From: Denitratisoma oestradiolicum
GTDB lineage: Bacteria; Pseudomonadota; Gammaproteobacteria; Burkholderiales; Rhodocyclaceae
Direction of reading: 5' to 3'
Length of the DNA: 64,000 nt
Assembly (NCBI RefSeq): GCF_902813185.1
Contig: NZ_LR778301.1
Location: 682,001-746,000 of the forward strand
In this document: piece by piece, positions 6,585 through 15,670 of the stretch
How positions within the stretch are numbered: position 1 is the first letter of the stretch
How the letters are laid out: every line of letters starts with the position of its first letter
Translations under genes and position numbers: made by a program
The notes under the pieces: model-generated
Seen by the model: only the letters and a program-made list of their open reading frames with translations
The model's database searches: none
What the model was told of the DNA's origin: nothing

Positions 6585-8265
6585 TCACTACCTCACGGGT
6601 ATCAGTCTGCTCCGCCTCCTTGGCGTAGGCGTAGGGTTTGAACTCTTCCATGCCCAGGCGGCGGAAGGTGTCGATGAAACGTTCGCCGGGACGGCGCACG
6701 GCTTTGTAATGGGTGACGATGCGCTCCACGGCGACGGGCACTTCCTCGGCGGAGAAGGAGGGGCCGACCACCTTGCCCAGGGCGGCCTCGATGCCCCAGG
6801 CGCCGCCCAGGGTTACCTGGTAGAACTCCTTGCCGGCCTTGTCCACCCCCAGGATGCCGATATGGCCCACATGGTGGTGGCCGCAGGCATTCATGCAGCC
6901 CGAGACATTCAGCTTGAGTTCGCCGATGTTCTCCTGCTCCGCCAGACTGGCGAAGCGCTGCTGGATGGCGTTGGCCACCGGGGTGGAACGGGCATTGGCC
7001 AGGGAGCACAGGTCGCCGCCGGGGCAGGTGGTCACGTCGGAGATCAGGCCGATGGTGGGCGTGGCCAGACCGCTGGCGGCGATGGTCTGCCACAGGGTGT
7101 AAAGATCGCTCTGGCGCACATCGGGCAACAGCAGGTTCTGGGCCTGGGACACCCGGACTTCGCCGAAGCCGAAGCGCTCGCACAGGTCTGCCACCTGTTC
7201 CATCTGTTCGCTGCTGATGTCGCCCGGACGCTCTCCCGGCTTCTTGAGGGAGAGGGTGGCAGCGGCATAGCCGGGCACCTGATGGGCATGGACATTGTGG
7301 GTAGCCCACTGGGCGAAACCAGGGTCGTTGCGTTTGGTGATCTCGAACAGGGCATCCACATTGCCCAGAACCTCGTAGGGGGGGCGCTGGAAGCTCGCAC
7401 TGACCCGCGCCACCTCGGCTTCCGTCAGGGTGGAGGGGCCATCCTTCAGATGCTGCCACTCTTCGTTCACCTGATGAGCGAATTCCTCGACACCCAGGGC
7501 CTTCACCAGGATCTTGATGCGGGCCTTGAAGGGGTTGTCGCGCCGGCCGAAACGGTTGTAGACCCGCAAGATGGCCTCGGAATAGGTCAATAGGTGCTGC
7601 CAGGGCAAAAAGCCGCAAATCACCTGGCCCAGGATCGGGGTGCGACCCAGCCCGCCGCCGACCCAGACACGGAAGCCCAGTTCCTCGCCGCGCTTGACCA
7701 GCTGGAAGCCCAGGTCGTGGATGCGCACATTGGCATGGTCGTCGGGACCGCCGCTGACCGCGATCTTGAACTTGCGGGGCAGGTAGGCGAATTCCGGGTG
7801 GAAGGTGGACCATTGGCGCAGGATTTCGCACCAGGGCCTGGGGTCATCCACCTCCCGCCGTGCCACGCCGGCCAGGGGGTCGGTGGTGACGTTGCGGATG
7901 CAATTGCCACTGGTCTGGATGGCGTGCATGTCCACCTCGGCCAGATCGGCCAGGATTGCGGGCACGTCCTCCAGCTTGGGCCAGTTGAACTGCATGTTGT
8001 GGCGGGTGGTGAAGTGGCCCACGCCCTTGTCGTAGCGGCGGGCCACCTGGGCCAGGCCCCGCAACTGAGCGCTGGAGAGGATGCCGTAGGGCACGGCGAT
8101 GCGCAGCATGGGCGCATGGCGCTGGATGTAGAGGCCGTTTTGCAGGCGCAGGGGGCGAAACTCGTCTTCGCTCAGTTGCCCGGCCAGGTAACGGCGGGTC
8201 TGGTCGCGGAACTGGCTGACGCGTTCGCGTACCAGTTGGCGGTCATAATCGTCGTAGCGATACAT
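6577..8265 (-). CDS. cysI: Nitrite/sulfite reductase, siroheme and 4Fe-4S type
   Basis: A 562-residue enzyme catalysing the six-electron reduction of sulfite to sulfide for cysteine synthesis (the family also contains nitrite reductases). Two ferredoxin-like half-domains alternate with siroheme-binding domains. The cluster/siroheme cysteines are in TTCPGGDLCSLANARS and KLNVSGCMNACGHHHVGHIG, the canonical CxxxxxC and CxxxC pairs. GRNxQFNWP-like (TTRHNMQFNWPKL) and GGGLGRTP motifs are also present. A GGAG lies 8 bases before the ATG. Operon context (TauE permease, DUF934, CysH) favours sulfite as substrate. No flavoprotein subunit CysJ is present, so electrons probably come from a ferredoxin or another donor. 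Confidence 0.9.
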   Translation of the reverse strand: MYRYDDYDRQLVRERVSQFRDQTRRYLAGQLSEDEFRPLRLQNGLYIQRHAPMLRIAVPYGILSSAQLRGLAQVARRYDKGVGHFTTRHNMQFNWPKLEDVPAILADLAEVDMHAIQTSGNCIRNVTTDPLAGVARREVDDPRPWCEILRQWSTFHPEFAYLPRKFKIAVSGGPDDHANVRIHDLGFQLVKRGEELGFRVWVGGGLGRTPILGQVICGFLPWQHLLTYSEAILRVYNRFGRRDNPFKARIKILVKALGVEEFAHQVNEEWQHLKDGPSTLTEAEVARVSASFQRPPYEVLGNVDALFEITKRNDPGFAQWATHNVHAHQVPGYAAATLSLKKPGERPGDISSEQMEQVADLCERFGFGEVRVSQAQNLLLPDVRQSDLYTLWQTIAASGLATPTIGLISDVTTCPGGDLCSLANARSTPVANAIQQRFASLAEQENIGELKLNVSGCMNACGHHHVGHIGILGVDKAGKEFYQVTLGGAWGIEAALGKVVGPSFSAEEVPVAVERIVTHYKAVRRPGERFIDTFRRLGMEEFKPYAYAKEAEQTDTREVVNG

Positions 8266-8277
8266 GGTGTTTCTCCG

Positions 8278-9051
8278 TCAGAAAGCGATCAACTTGCCAC
8301 CCACCAGAACCAGCATGCCTGCCAGGGTGGGGCGCAGTATACGTTCGGGGATGCGGGAAGCCAGGTGGCTGCCAATGTAGATGCCGGGCAGGGAACCCAG
8401 CAGCAGGGAGCCCAGCAGGGACCAGTTCACACTGCCCAGCCACCAGTGGCCAATACCCGCCACCAGGGTCAGGGGCACGGCATGGGCCAGGTCGGAGCCG
8501 ACGATGCGGATCGCTGGCAGTTTGGGGTAGAGGAAGAACAGGGCGGTGACGCCCAGGGCGCCGGCGCCCACCGAGGAAATGGATACCAGTACACCCAGGG
8601 TGGCGCCCACGGCCACGGTTTTCCAGGGGTGATGCTCCGTGTCCGGATCATGGCGCCGGGCCCAGGCCAGCAGGCGCTGACGGAAGATCAGGGCGGCGGC
8701 GGTCAGCACCAGGGCGACGCCCAGGGCAGTGGTCATTACCTTGGAGGCACCGCCCAGGCCGCCCGGAGCGAATTGATGGGTCAGTACCAGGGTCAGGGCG
8801 GCGGCAGGCATGCTGCCCAGAGCCAGGTAGCGCACGATGCGCCAGTCCACCGTGCCCTTGCGGCCATGGACCCAGGTGCCACCGGACTTGGTGATCGCGG
8901 CGTAGAGCAGATCGGTCCCCACGGCGGTGGCCGGCGTGATGCCGAAGAACAGTACCAGGATGGGGGTCATCAGAGAGCCGCCACCGACGCCGGTGACGCC
9001 GACGATGGCGCCGACAACGAATCCGGACAGGGTTTGGGCTAGATCGATCAT
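8278..9051 (-). CDS. TauE/SafE-family permease (probable sulfite/organosulfur exporter)
   Basis: A 257-residue membrane protein with about eight hydrophobic segments in two repeats. The first holds the family motif GFVVGAIVGVTGVGGGSLMTP; the second is GATLGVLVSISSVGAGALGV. The ATG at 9051 is chosen because GGAG lies 6 bases upstream; upstream ATGs at 9063 and 9078 are in frame. TauE/SafE members move sulfite, sulfoacetate, taurine-derived or similar anions. It is the first gene of the operon and is 12 bases from cysI, so a role in handling sulfite or a related anion is likely. Direction and substrate are inference. Confidence 0.85.
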   Translation of the reverse strand: MIDLAQTLSGFVVGAIVGVTGVGGGSLMTPILVLFFGITPATAVGTDLLYAAITKSGGTWVHGRKGTVDWRIVRYLALGSMPAAALTLVLTHQFAPGGLGGASKVMTTALGVALVLTAAALIFRQRLLAWARRHDPDTEHHPWKTVAVGATLGVLVSISSVGAGALGVTALFFLYPKLPAIRIVGSDLAHAVPLTLVAGIGHWWLGSVNWSLLGSLLLGSLPGIYIGSHLASRIPERILRPTLAGMLVLVGGKLIAF

Positions 9052-9116
9052 GATGCGCTCCATGGGGGGAGATCGCATCTTATCGGTTCTTTATATTTCC
9101 AAGAAATACTTTATCG

Positions 9117-9134
9117 TTAGTTTTTTATAACTAA
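9117..9134. promoter_or_regulatory. AT-rich dyad upstream of the sulfur operon
   Basis: A perfect 6-bp dyad (TTAGTT/AACTAA, 6-base spacer) in a strikingly AT-rich 60-base stretch between the TauE gene and dbpA. It is a plausible operator or promoter element, perhaps for a CysB-type regulator, but no factor can be assigned from sequence. Confidence 0.35.
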
Positions 9135-9175
9135 AGGAAATATGAGGCCTGTGTCGTCTCAAGGGATGCGGACTA

Positions 9176-10606
9176 TCAGTCCTCCAGAAGTCTCACTCTT
9201 ACCGACTTACCCTTGACCTTGCCCGCTGACAGCCGGTGCACCGCTTCCCGGGCGATGTCCCTGGCTACAGCGACGTAGGTGGTCTGATCCGTGACAGTGA
9301 TCTTGCCCACCTGCTCCTTGGTGAATCCTGCTTCACCGGTAAGGGCACCCAGCACGTCGCCGGGGCGGATTTTTTCCTTGCGCCCGCCGAGGATTTGCAA
9401 CGTCGCCATGGGCGGCACCAGGGGTTCGGTATTGCCATCTTGCAGGGAGCCCAGGCCATGCCACTCCGGTTCGCTGCCCATCATCTGGGTGATGGCGGCG
9501 ATGCGGCGACGATCGGACGGGCTGCACAGACTCAGGGCCCAACCCGCCTGATCGGCACGGCCGGTGCGACCGATGCGATGGATGTGGATTTCCGGATCGG
9601 GGGTGACGTCTACATTGATGACGGCCTCAAGCTGGCTGATGTCCAGGCCCCGGGCCGCCACGTCGGTGGCCACCAGTACCGAGCAACTGCGGTTGGCGAA
9701 CTGGATCAGCACCTGGTCCCGTTCCCGCTGTTCCAGATCGCCGTTCAGGGTCAGGGCATGAAAGCCCTGGGCACGCAGCAGGTCCAGCAGGTCGCGGCAT
9801 TGCTGCTTGGTATTGCAGAAGGCCAGGGTGCTGACGGGGCGGTAGTGCTTGAGCAGGGTGGCCACGGCCTGCAAGCGTTCCTCATGCTTGATCTCGTAGA
9901 AGCGCTGGCGGATCTTGTCGCCTTCATGCTGCCCGGCCAGCTTTACCTCCTTCGGCTCCCGCAGAAACTGCTGGGCCAGCCGGGCGATACCCTCCGGATA
10001 GGTAGCCGAGAACAGCAGGGTCTGGCGACTGCCGGGGCAGCGCCTCACCACATGCACGATGTCGTCGTGGAAACCCATGTCCAGCATCCGGTCGGCCTCG
10101 TCGAGGACCAGGGTGTTTACGGCTTCCAGCTTGAGGCTGCCCCGTTCCAGGTGATCCATGAGGCGCCCCGGCGTGCCGACGACGACATGGGCGCCATGTT
10201 CCAGGCTGGTCATCTGGGGCCGCAGGGTGGACCCGCCGCAGAGGGTGAGGACCTTGATGTTGTCCTCGAAGCGGGCCAGGCGACGGATTTCCTGGCTCAC
10301 CTGATCGGCCAGTTCCCGGGTGGGGCACAGCACTAGGGCCTGCACGGCGAAATAGCGCGGGTTCAGCTTGCCCAGCAGGGTCAGGGCGAAGGCCGCCGTC
10401 TTGCCGCTGCCGGTCCTGGCCTGGGCGATCAGGTCATGGCCGGCCAGGGTGAGGGGCAGGCTGGCCGCCTGGATCGGCGTCATGGTCAGATAGCCGAGCT
10501 GCTGGAGCGCCGCCTGCTGGGCGGGAGACAGGGGGAGTGCGGTGAAGGCCGTATCCATGGGGGCGACTGTGGACAGGGCTTGATCCGCTTCGGGTGAGAC
10601 GCTCAC
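9176..10606 (-). CDS. dbpA: DEAD-box ATP-dependent RNA helicase DbpA
   Basis: A 476-residue helicase acting on 23S rRNA helix 92 in 50S assembly. Motif I ARTGSGKT is at 63-70, PTREL follows, DEAD is at 169-172 and SAT at 200-202. The second RecA domain has ARGLDI and HRIGRTGRADQ. The final ~75 residues (GGRKEKIRPGDVLGALTGEAG...) form the DbpA RNA-binding domain specific for hairpin 92. The GTG start at 10606 overlaps the upstream stop (GTGA). However, E. coli DbpA begins near MxTAFxxL, which matches an internal ATG at 10558, so the true start could be there. Confidence 0.93.
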   Translation of the reverse strand: MSVSPEADQALSTVAPMDTAFTALPLSPAQQAALQQLGYLTMTPIQAASLPLTLAGHDLIAQARTGSGKTAAFALTLLGKLNPRYFAVQALVLCPTRELADQVSQEIRRLARFEDNIKVLTLCGGSTLRPQMTSLEHGAHVVVGTPGRLMDHLERGSLKLEAVNTLVLDEADRMLDMGFHDDIVHVVRRCPGSRQTLLFSATYPEGIARLAQQFLREPKEVKLAGQHEGDKIRQRFYEIKHEERLQAVATLLKHYRPVSTLAFCNTKQQCRDLLDLLRAQGFHALTLNGDLEQRERDQVLIQFANRSCSVLVATDVAARGLDISQLEAVINVDVTPDPEIHIHRIGRTGRADQAGWALSLCSPSDRRRIAAITQMMGSEPEWHGLGSLQDGNTEPLVPPMATLQILGGRKEKIRPGDVLGALTGEAGFTKEQVGKITVTDQTTYVAVARDIAREAVHRLSAGKVKGKSVRVRLLED

Positions 10607-11088
10607 GGCTTCCGGCCGCGGCTGGCCGAGGCCCGGCGCCAGCGTCCTTCCACCTTGAAGTGACGGTCGGGCTTGGGTTTTGGCATCAGCAGGTTTTTGC
10701 CGGGTTCTTTCTTGGCGCCTCGGTGGGCCAGCACGGCAGCACTGAGTTCCACCATCTTGAGTTCGATGACCGGGTGTTCAGCCCTGGGGTTGTAGGCCAG
10801 GAGGATTTCCCTCAGGTGGGCAATGCGTTCCGGCATTTCGCCCTTGCGTGGCAGATCCGCCAAGAGATCCTGTGCCGCCGGGGTCAGGGTGTAGCCGCCT
10901 TCCACCGCCTGGATCAGGCCATGGTAGGAGAGCCGGGTCATGGCGTCCCCCAGCTTGTCCGGAAAAGGAATGAAGCCCTGGATCAGGTCGGCACCGGCCA
11001 CGATTTCGGCAAGCTCCGCCGGCCGTCGCTTGGAAGACAGCATGGTGGCCATCAGGATGACTACATCAACATCATGGATCGGGTGCAT
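10603..11088 (-). CDS. Uncharacterised winged-helix-like protein coupled to dbpA
   Basis: A 161-residue protein starting MHPIHDVDVVILMATML; longer in-frame starts lack a ribosome binding site. The first ~90 residues look like a helix-turn-helix or winged-helix unit (KRRPAELAEIVAGADLIQ, DKLGDAMTRLSYHGLIQAVEGGYTLTPAAQDLL), as in proteins that test whether a 'hard' problem has been reached by the second wing. The tail is very basic (KKEPGKNLLMPKPKPDRHF, RWRRASASRGRKP), suggesting nucleic-acid contact. Its stop overlaps the dbpA GTG by four bases, so the two are probably translated together. I do not recognise a named family; a link to RNA or ribosome biology is inference from the partner gene. 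Confidence 0.65.
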   Translation of the reverse strand: MHPIHDVDVVILMATMLSSKRRPAELAEIVAGADLIQGFIPFPDKLGDAMTRLSYHGLIQAVEGGYTLTPAAQDLLADLPRKGEMPERIAHLREILLAYNPRAEHPVIELKMVELSAAVLAHRGAKKEPGKNLLMPKPKPDRHFKVEGRWRRASASRGRKP

Positions 11089-11199
11089 CGTGGGGCCTTT
11101 GAGTGACGACGGGGGACGCGTCCACGGCAAGATACGCCAAACTTGGGCGGGCCGTGGGAAAAGGGCGCTGATTCTACAGAGGGCAGGGGGTGGTTTCCC

Positions 11200-12999
11200 T
11201 CATTTCTCTTCCGCCTGGCGCTGCAAGGCCCACATCTGGGTGTAAAGGCCGTTCTGCTCCAGCAGATCTCGGTGGTTGCCGCGTTCCACTACCTTCCCTT
11301 TGTCCAGCACCAGTATCTGGTCCGCGTTCATCACGGTAGACAGCCGATGGGCGATGATCAGGGTGGTGCGTCCACGGGCCGCCTGTTCCAGTTCGGCCTG
11401 TATGGCCTGCTCGGTCTTGGAGTCCAGGGCCGAGGTGGCTTCGTCGAAAATCAGTATGGGTGGATTCTTCAATAGTGCCCGGGCGATGGCCACCCGCTGC
11501 TTTTCCCCGCCGGAGAGCTTGAGGCCCCGTTCCCCCACCGTGGTGTCGTAGCCATCCGGCAGGCTCTCGATGAAGTCGTGGAGGTGGGCGGCCCGGGCAG
11601 CGGCGATCACTTCTTCCCGGTCGGCAGTGGGGCGGCCGTACTGGATGTTGTAGAGGATGCTGTCGTTGAACAGCACCGTGTCCTGGGGCACGATGCCGAT
11701 GGCGGCCCGCAGGCTGGCCTGGGTCAGTTGCCGGCTGTCCGTGTCGTTGATCCTGATCGCCCCTCCGGTCACGTCGTAGAAGCGGAACAGCAGCCGCGCC
11801 AGGGTGCTCTTGCCGGCGCCGCTGTGGCCTACTACGGCCAGGGAGCGGCCGGCGGGAATCTCGAAGTCCACCCCATGAAGGATGGGGCGGCGGGGTTCGT
11901 AGGCGAAGCGCACGTCCTCGAAGTGCACGGTGCAAGGGCCGGCAGCCAGGGGGCGGGCGTCCGCTGCGTCCTGAACTTCCCGGTGCTCCCGCAGCAGGGT
12001 GAACATGCGTTCGATGTCGGTCAGGGACTGGCGCACTTCCCGGTAGAGCACCCCCAGGAAGCTCAGGGGCGCATAGAGCTGGATCAGGAAGGCATTCACC
12101 AGCACGATGTCTCCCAGGGTCATGGTGCCCGCCACCACGCCGCTGGTGGCCCGCCACATCATCAGGGTCACGCCGACGGCGATGATGGCGGACTGGCCCA
12201 GGTTCAGGTAGGCCAGGGATACCTGGCTCTTCACCTGGGCCCGTTCCCATCGCTGCAACTGGTGGTCGTAGCGGTCCCGTTCCCAGCCTTCGTTGTTGAA
12301 ATATTTCACCGTCTCGTAATTCAGCAGGCTGTCCACCGCCTGGGTGTTGGCGGCAGAGTCCAGCTCATTGACCTCCCGCCGCAGGTGAGTGCGCCAGTTG
12401 GTCACCAGAATGGTGTAGCCCACATAGGCAGCCATGGTGGTGGCGGTGATCAGGGCGAAGCTGGCCTCGTAACGGCTGATCAGTATTCCTAGCACGATGC
12501 TGACCTCGATCAGGGTGGGCAGGATGGAGTAGAGGGAGTAGCTGATCAGGCTGCTGATGGCCCGGGTGCCCCGCTCGATGTCCCGGGTCAGGCCGCCGGT
12601 CTGGCGTTCCAGGTGGAAGCGCAGGGATAGCGCATGGAGGTGTTCGAAAACCTGCAGCGCGATGGCCCGCACCGCCCGCTGGGTCACCCGGGCGAACAGG
12701 ATCTCCCGCAGCTCGGTGAAGGTGGCGGTGGCAAAACGCAGGGCACCGTAAGCCCCCAGCAATCCCAGAGGTACGACCAGCCAGGCTTGCTCCCGGGGCA
12801 GGGACAGCGCGTCGATGAGCTGCTTGAATATCAGGGGCACCGCGACATTGGTGACCTTGGCGGCGACCAGGCAGACGATGGCCGCGAGGACGCGCCATTT
12901 CCAGGCCAGCAGGTAGGGCAGCAGGGACTTGATGGTGCGCCAGGTATGGCGTTCCGTTAGAGCAGGCCCAGGCAAGGGCAGGTTTTTTTGGCGGCGCAT
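11200..12999 (-). CDS. Atm1/HMT-type ABC exporter (fused permease-ATPase)
   Basis: A 599-residue half-transporter. Six membrane helices span about residues 20-310, followed by a nucleotide-binding domain with Walker A GHSGAGKST, signature LSGGEKQRVAIARA, Walker B ILIFDEATSALDS and the switch histidine in IIAHRLST. The membrane domain carries the ABCB7/Atm1 hallmarks TVKYFNNE and a long helix rich in RWERAQVKSQVSLAYLN. This subfamily exports glutathione conjugates, glutathione persulfide or metal-thiol complexes. Homodimerisation is expected. It is transcribed away from yciA across 60 bases. Confidence 0.9.
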   Translation of the reverse strand: MRRQKNLPLPGPALTERHTWRTIKSLLPYLLAWKWRVLAAIVCLVAAKVTNVAVPLIFKQLIDALSLPREQAWLVVPLGLLGAYGALRFATATFTELREILFARVTQRAVRAIALQVFEHLHALSLRFHLERQTGGLTRDIERGTRAISSLISYSLYSILPTLIEVSIVLGILISRYEASFALITATTMAAYVGYTILVTNWRTHLRREVNELDSAANTQAVDSLLNYETVKYFNNEGWERDRYDHQLQRWERAQVKSQVSLAYLNLGQSAIIAVGVTLMMWRATSGVVAGTMTLGDIVLVNAFLIQLYAPLSFLGVLYREVRQSLTDIERMFTLLREHREVQDAADARPLAAGPCTVHFEDVRFAYEPRRPILHGVDFEIPAGRSLAVVGHSGAGKSTLARLLFRFYDVTGGAIRINDTDSRQLTQASLRAAIGIVPQDTVLFNDSILYNIQYGRPTADREEVIAAARAAHLHDFIESLPDGYDTTVGERGLKLSGGEKQRVAIARALLKNPPILIFDEATSALDSKTEQAIQAELEQAARGRTTLIIAHRLSTVMNADQILVLDKGKVVERGNHRDLLEQNGLYTQMWALQRQAEEK

Positions 13000-13059
13000 C
13001 GTCCCATTCTACTTGGGTGCCGCAGGGTATCATCGACCGGCAAAGTCCAGGAGATCCCC

Positions 13060-13485
13060 ATGAACGATGAACTTCAACTCCCCTCTCGTCAGCCCACCCT
13101 GCGGGTCATGCCCCAGGTGAAGGACACCAATCCCAATGGCGATATTTTCGGCGGCTGGGTCATGTCCCAGGTGGACTTGGCTGCTGGCGCTTGTGCCGCC
13201 CGAGTTGCCCGGGGACGCGCTGTGACGGTGGCGGTCAACTCCTTCCAGTTCAAGCAACCCATCGCTGTAGGGGATGTGGTGAGCTTCTATGCCGACGTGG
13301 TGAAGGTGGGGCGCACTTCCGTCACCGTGGACGTGCAGGTTTACGCCGAGCGCTTCTCCGCCAGATCGATCTGCCGGGTGGTAAAGGTGACGGAAGCGGT
13401 ACTGACCTTCGTCGCCGTCAATGAGGACGGCAGCAAGCGGGAGATCCCCGCCGAGTTCAGGTCCGGGTCTAATGGTTTGGCCTGA
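13060..13485 (+). CDS. yciA: Acyl-CoA thioesterase, YciA family
   Basis: A 141-residue single hot-dog protein that hydrolyses acyl-CoA thioesters. LRVMPQVKDTNPNGDIFGGWVMSQVDLAAG contains the conserved Asn-x-x-Gly-Asp-x-Phe-Gly-Gly motif with the active-site aspartate, and FKQPIAVGDVVSFYADVVKVGRTS forms the central strands. GGAG is positioned 7 bases before the ATG at 13060; earlier in-frame starts lack this. Homologues form hexamers and accept a wide acyl-chain range. It is the only thioesterase candidate in the window. Confidence 0.92.
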   Translation: MNDELQLPSRQPTLRVMPQVKDTNPNGDIFGGWVMSQVDLAAGACAARVARGRAVTVAVNSFQFKQPIAVGDVVSFYADVVKVGRTSVTVDVQVYAERFSARSICRVVKVTEAVLTFVAVNEDGSKREIPAEFRSGSNGLA

Positions 13486-13542
13486 TCCGGCCCAGGGCGC
13501 CAGGATCGGAATTCTGGCGGAGGGGCCTGGCGGATACTCTGA

Positions 13543-13548
13543 TAAAAT
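13543..13548 (+). promoter_or_regulatory. Possible -10 element of the mla operon
   Basis: TAAAAT followed by C about 36 bases ahead of mlaF, with a second AT-rich block (TATAAAAA) at about 13559. No clear -35 is visible. Confidence 0.3.
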
Positions 13549-13578
13549 CGACTCAATTATAAAAACGAGTTCTTAGCC

Positions 13579-14394
13579 GTGTCTTCCGACCCCCTGGTCA
13601 GCCTGCGCAACGTCAATTTCGCCTACGATCGCCGCCCCATCCTGACCGGAATCAATATGGAGATTCCCCGGGGCAAGGTCGTGGCCATCATGGGCATCAG
13701 TGGCGGCGGCAAGACCACCACCCTGCGCCTGATCGGCGGACAGGTGCGGCCCACCAGCGGCGAGGTGCGGGTCAATGGGCAACTGGTGCACGAACTGGAT
13801 GATGAGGGACTCTATGCCCTGCGGCGGCGCATGGGTATGCTGTTCCAGTTCGGGGCGCTATTCACGGACATGTCCGTTTTCAACAATGTGGCCTTTCCCA
13901 TGCGGGAGCACACCAATCTGCCCGAGAGCGTGATCCGCGATCTGGTGATACTCAAGCTCAATGCCGTGGGCCTGCGGGGTGTGCATCGCATGATGCCCTC
14001 CGAGCTGTCCGGCGGCATGGCGCGGCGGGTGGCCCTGGCCCGTGCCATCGCTCTGGATCCGATGCTGATGATGTACGACGAGCCCTTCGCCGGCCTCGAT
14101 CCGATTTCCCTGTCCATCGTAGGGGAACTGATCCGCACTCTGAACGATGCCCTGGAGGCCAGTTCCATTGTGGTCACCCATGATGTGCAGGAGTCCCTGA
14201 AAATCGTCGATTACGTCTATTTCGTGTCGGAGGGCAAGATCGTGGCCGAGGGTACGCCGGATCAGATACGGAATTCCAGTGCTCCCTATGTGCATCAATT
14301 CATCTGGGGCGAGGCGGACGGCCCGGTGCCGTTCCACTATCCGTCCCGTTCCTATGAGGAGCAGATCTTGCGGGAGAGGACGCGTGTTCAATAG
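13579..14394 (+). CDS. mlaF: Phospholipid-transport ABC ATPase MlaF
   Basis: A 271-residue ATPase driving retrograde (or bidirectional) phospholipid traffic between the membranes with MlaEDB. Walker A GISGGGKT is at 39-46. The signature is [14 protein letters not shown] and Walker B is [21 protein letters not shown] provides the switch histidine. The insertion [21 protein letters not shown] is characteristic of MlaF/Ttg2A. The start is a GTG. It heads a tight operon and overlaps mlaE by 11 bases. Confidence 0.96.
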   Translation: MSSDPLVSLRNVNFAYDRRPILTGINMEIPRGKVVAIMGISGGGKTTTLRLIGGQVRPTSGEVRVNGQLVHELDDEGLYALRRRMGMLFQFGALFTDMSVFNNVAFPMREHTNLPESVIRDLVILKLNAVGLRGVHRMMPSELSGGMARRVALARAIALDPMLMMYDEPFAGLDPISLSIVGELIRTLNDALEASSIVVTHDVQESLKIVDYVYFVSEGKIVAEGTPDQIRNSSAPYVHQFIWGEADGPVPFHYPSRSYEEQILRERTRVQ

Positions 14395-15181
14395 CAATTT
14401 TGGCGATCGGGTGCGTTGGCTCGGTGCCAGCCTGACCAATCGTCTGTGGCGCCTGGGCTTCGCCAGCCGCTTCCTGCTAGCCATCCTGATGCACTCGGGC
14501 ATGGCGATTCGCCGCTTTCCGCTCACCATCCGGGAAATCTATTTCACCGGCGTCCTCTCCCTGATCATCATTCTGGTCTCGGGCCTGTTCGTCGGCATGG
14601 TGCTGGGTCTTCAGGGCTACGATACCCTGCAGCGTTTCGGTTCCGCCTCCGCCCTGGGCACTCTGGTGGCCCTGACCCTGGTGCGGGAGCTGGGGCCGGT
14701 GGTGGGCGCCCTGCTGTTCGCCAGCCGGGCCGGCTCGGCGATCACCGCGGAGATCGGCCTGATGAAGGCAACCGAGCAATTGTCGGCCATGGAAATGATG
14801 GCGGTCAATCCCATCGCCCGGGTCGTGGCGCCCCGCTTCTGGGCCGGGGTAATCTCCATGCCTCTGCTGGCCGCCCTGTTTTCGGCCATGGGAATCTTCG
14901 GCGGTTACCTGATCGGGGTCCAATTGATCGGCGTGGACGAGGGCATCTTCTGGTCCCAGATGCAGGCCTCGGTGGATTTCCGCGAGGATATCGTCAATGG
15001 CATCATCAAGAGCGTGGTGTTCGGCATCATCGTGACCTGGATCGCAGTGTTCGAAGGCTATGACGCCGATCCCACCGCTGAAGGGGTATCCGGTGCCACC
15101 ACGCGCACCGTTGTCACATCGTCGCTGGCCATTCTTGCCGCCGACTTCATTCTCACCGCATTCATGTTCCGGGGTGCCTAA
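14384..15181 (+). CDS. mlaE: Phospholipid-transport permease MlaE
   Basis: A 265-residue integral membrane permease with five to six hydrophobic helices. The core [41 protein letters not shown] and [20 protein letters not shown] are the EQxxA-type MlaE/TRIC landmarks. The GTG at 14384 is chosen: GGGAGAGG precedes it and the length then equals the family norm. The longer open frame upstream is antisense-like sequence within mlaF. Confidence 0.95.
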   Translation: MFNSNFGDRVRWLGASLTNRLWRLGFASRFLLAILMHSGMAIRRFPLTIREIYFTGVLSLIIILVSGLFVGMVLGLQGYDTLQRFGSASALGTLVALTLVRELGPVVGALLFASRAGSAITAEIGLMKATEQLSAMEMMAVNPIARVVAPRFWAGVISMPLLAALFSAMGIFGGYLIGVQLIGVDEGIFWSQMQASVDFREDIVNGIIKSVVFGIIVTWIAVFEGYDADPTAEGVSGATTRTVVTSSLAILAADFILTAFMFRGA

Positions 15182-15652
15182 ATGAACAAAACCGTGCTCG
15201 ACCTGTGGGTCGGATTCTTCGTTGCCATCGGGCTGGTCGCCATGGGATTCCTCGCCCTCAAGGTGGGGAATCTGAGTGCAATGGAATCCGGGGAAACATA
15301 TTTGCTCCAGGCCAAATTTGATAACATCGGCGCCCTGAAGGTGCGGGCGCCGGTGAAAAGTGCCGGCGTGGTGGTGGGGCGGGTTTCTGAGATCAAATTC
15401 GATGCGGAGAACTATGTGGCCGTGGTTTCTCTTCAAATGGACAAGCGCTACCAGTTTCCTCGGGACACCTTCGCCACCATCAACACCCAGGGCCTGCTGG
15501 GAGAGCAGTATGTCGGTTTCGATGTGGGAGGCGACCCCGAGGTGATGAAGCCTGGCGAGATGATCAGGAAGACCCAGTCCGCAGTGGTGCTGGAAAAGCT
15601 GATCAGTCAGTTCCTGTTCAACAAGGCCTCGGAAGGACCTGCTAATCCGTGA
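15182..15652 (+). CDS. mlaD: MCE-domain lipid-shuttle protein MlaD
   Basis: A 156-residue protein with one N-terminal membrane anchor (about residues 9-27) and a single MCE domain (YLLQAKFDNIGALKVRAPVK, GVVVGRVSEI, INTQGLLGEQYVGF). It forms a hexameric ring on MlaE that passes phospholipids to MlaC. It begins at the base after the mlaE stop. The size matches E. coli MlaD, slightly shortened at the C-terminus. Confidence 0.95.
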   Translation: MNKTVLDLWVGFFVAIGLVAMGFLALKVGNLSAMESGETYLLQAKFDNIGALKVRAPVKSAGVVVGRVSEIKFDAENYVAVVSLQMDKRYQFPRDTFATINTQGLLGEQYVGFDVGGDPEVMKPGEMIRKTQSAVVLEKLISQFLFNKASEGPANP

Positions 15653-15670
15653 TGCTGGAAAGAGATTGAC

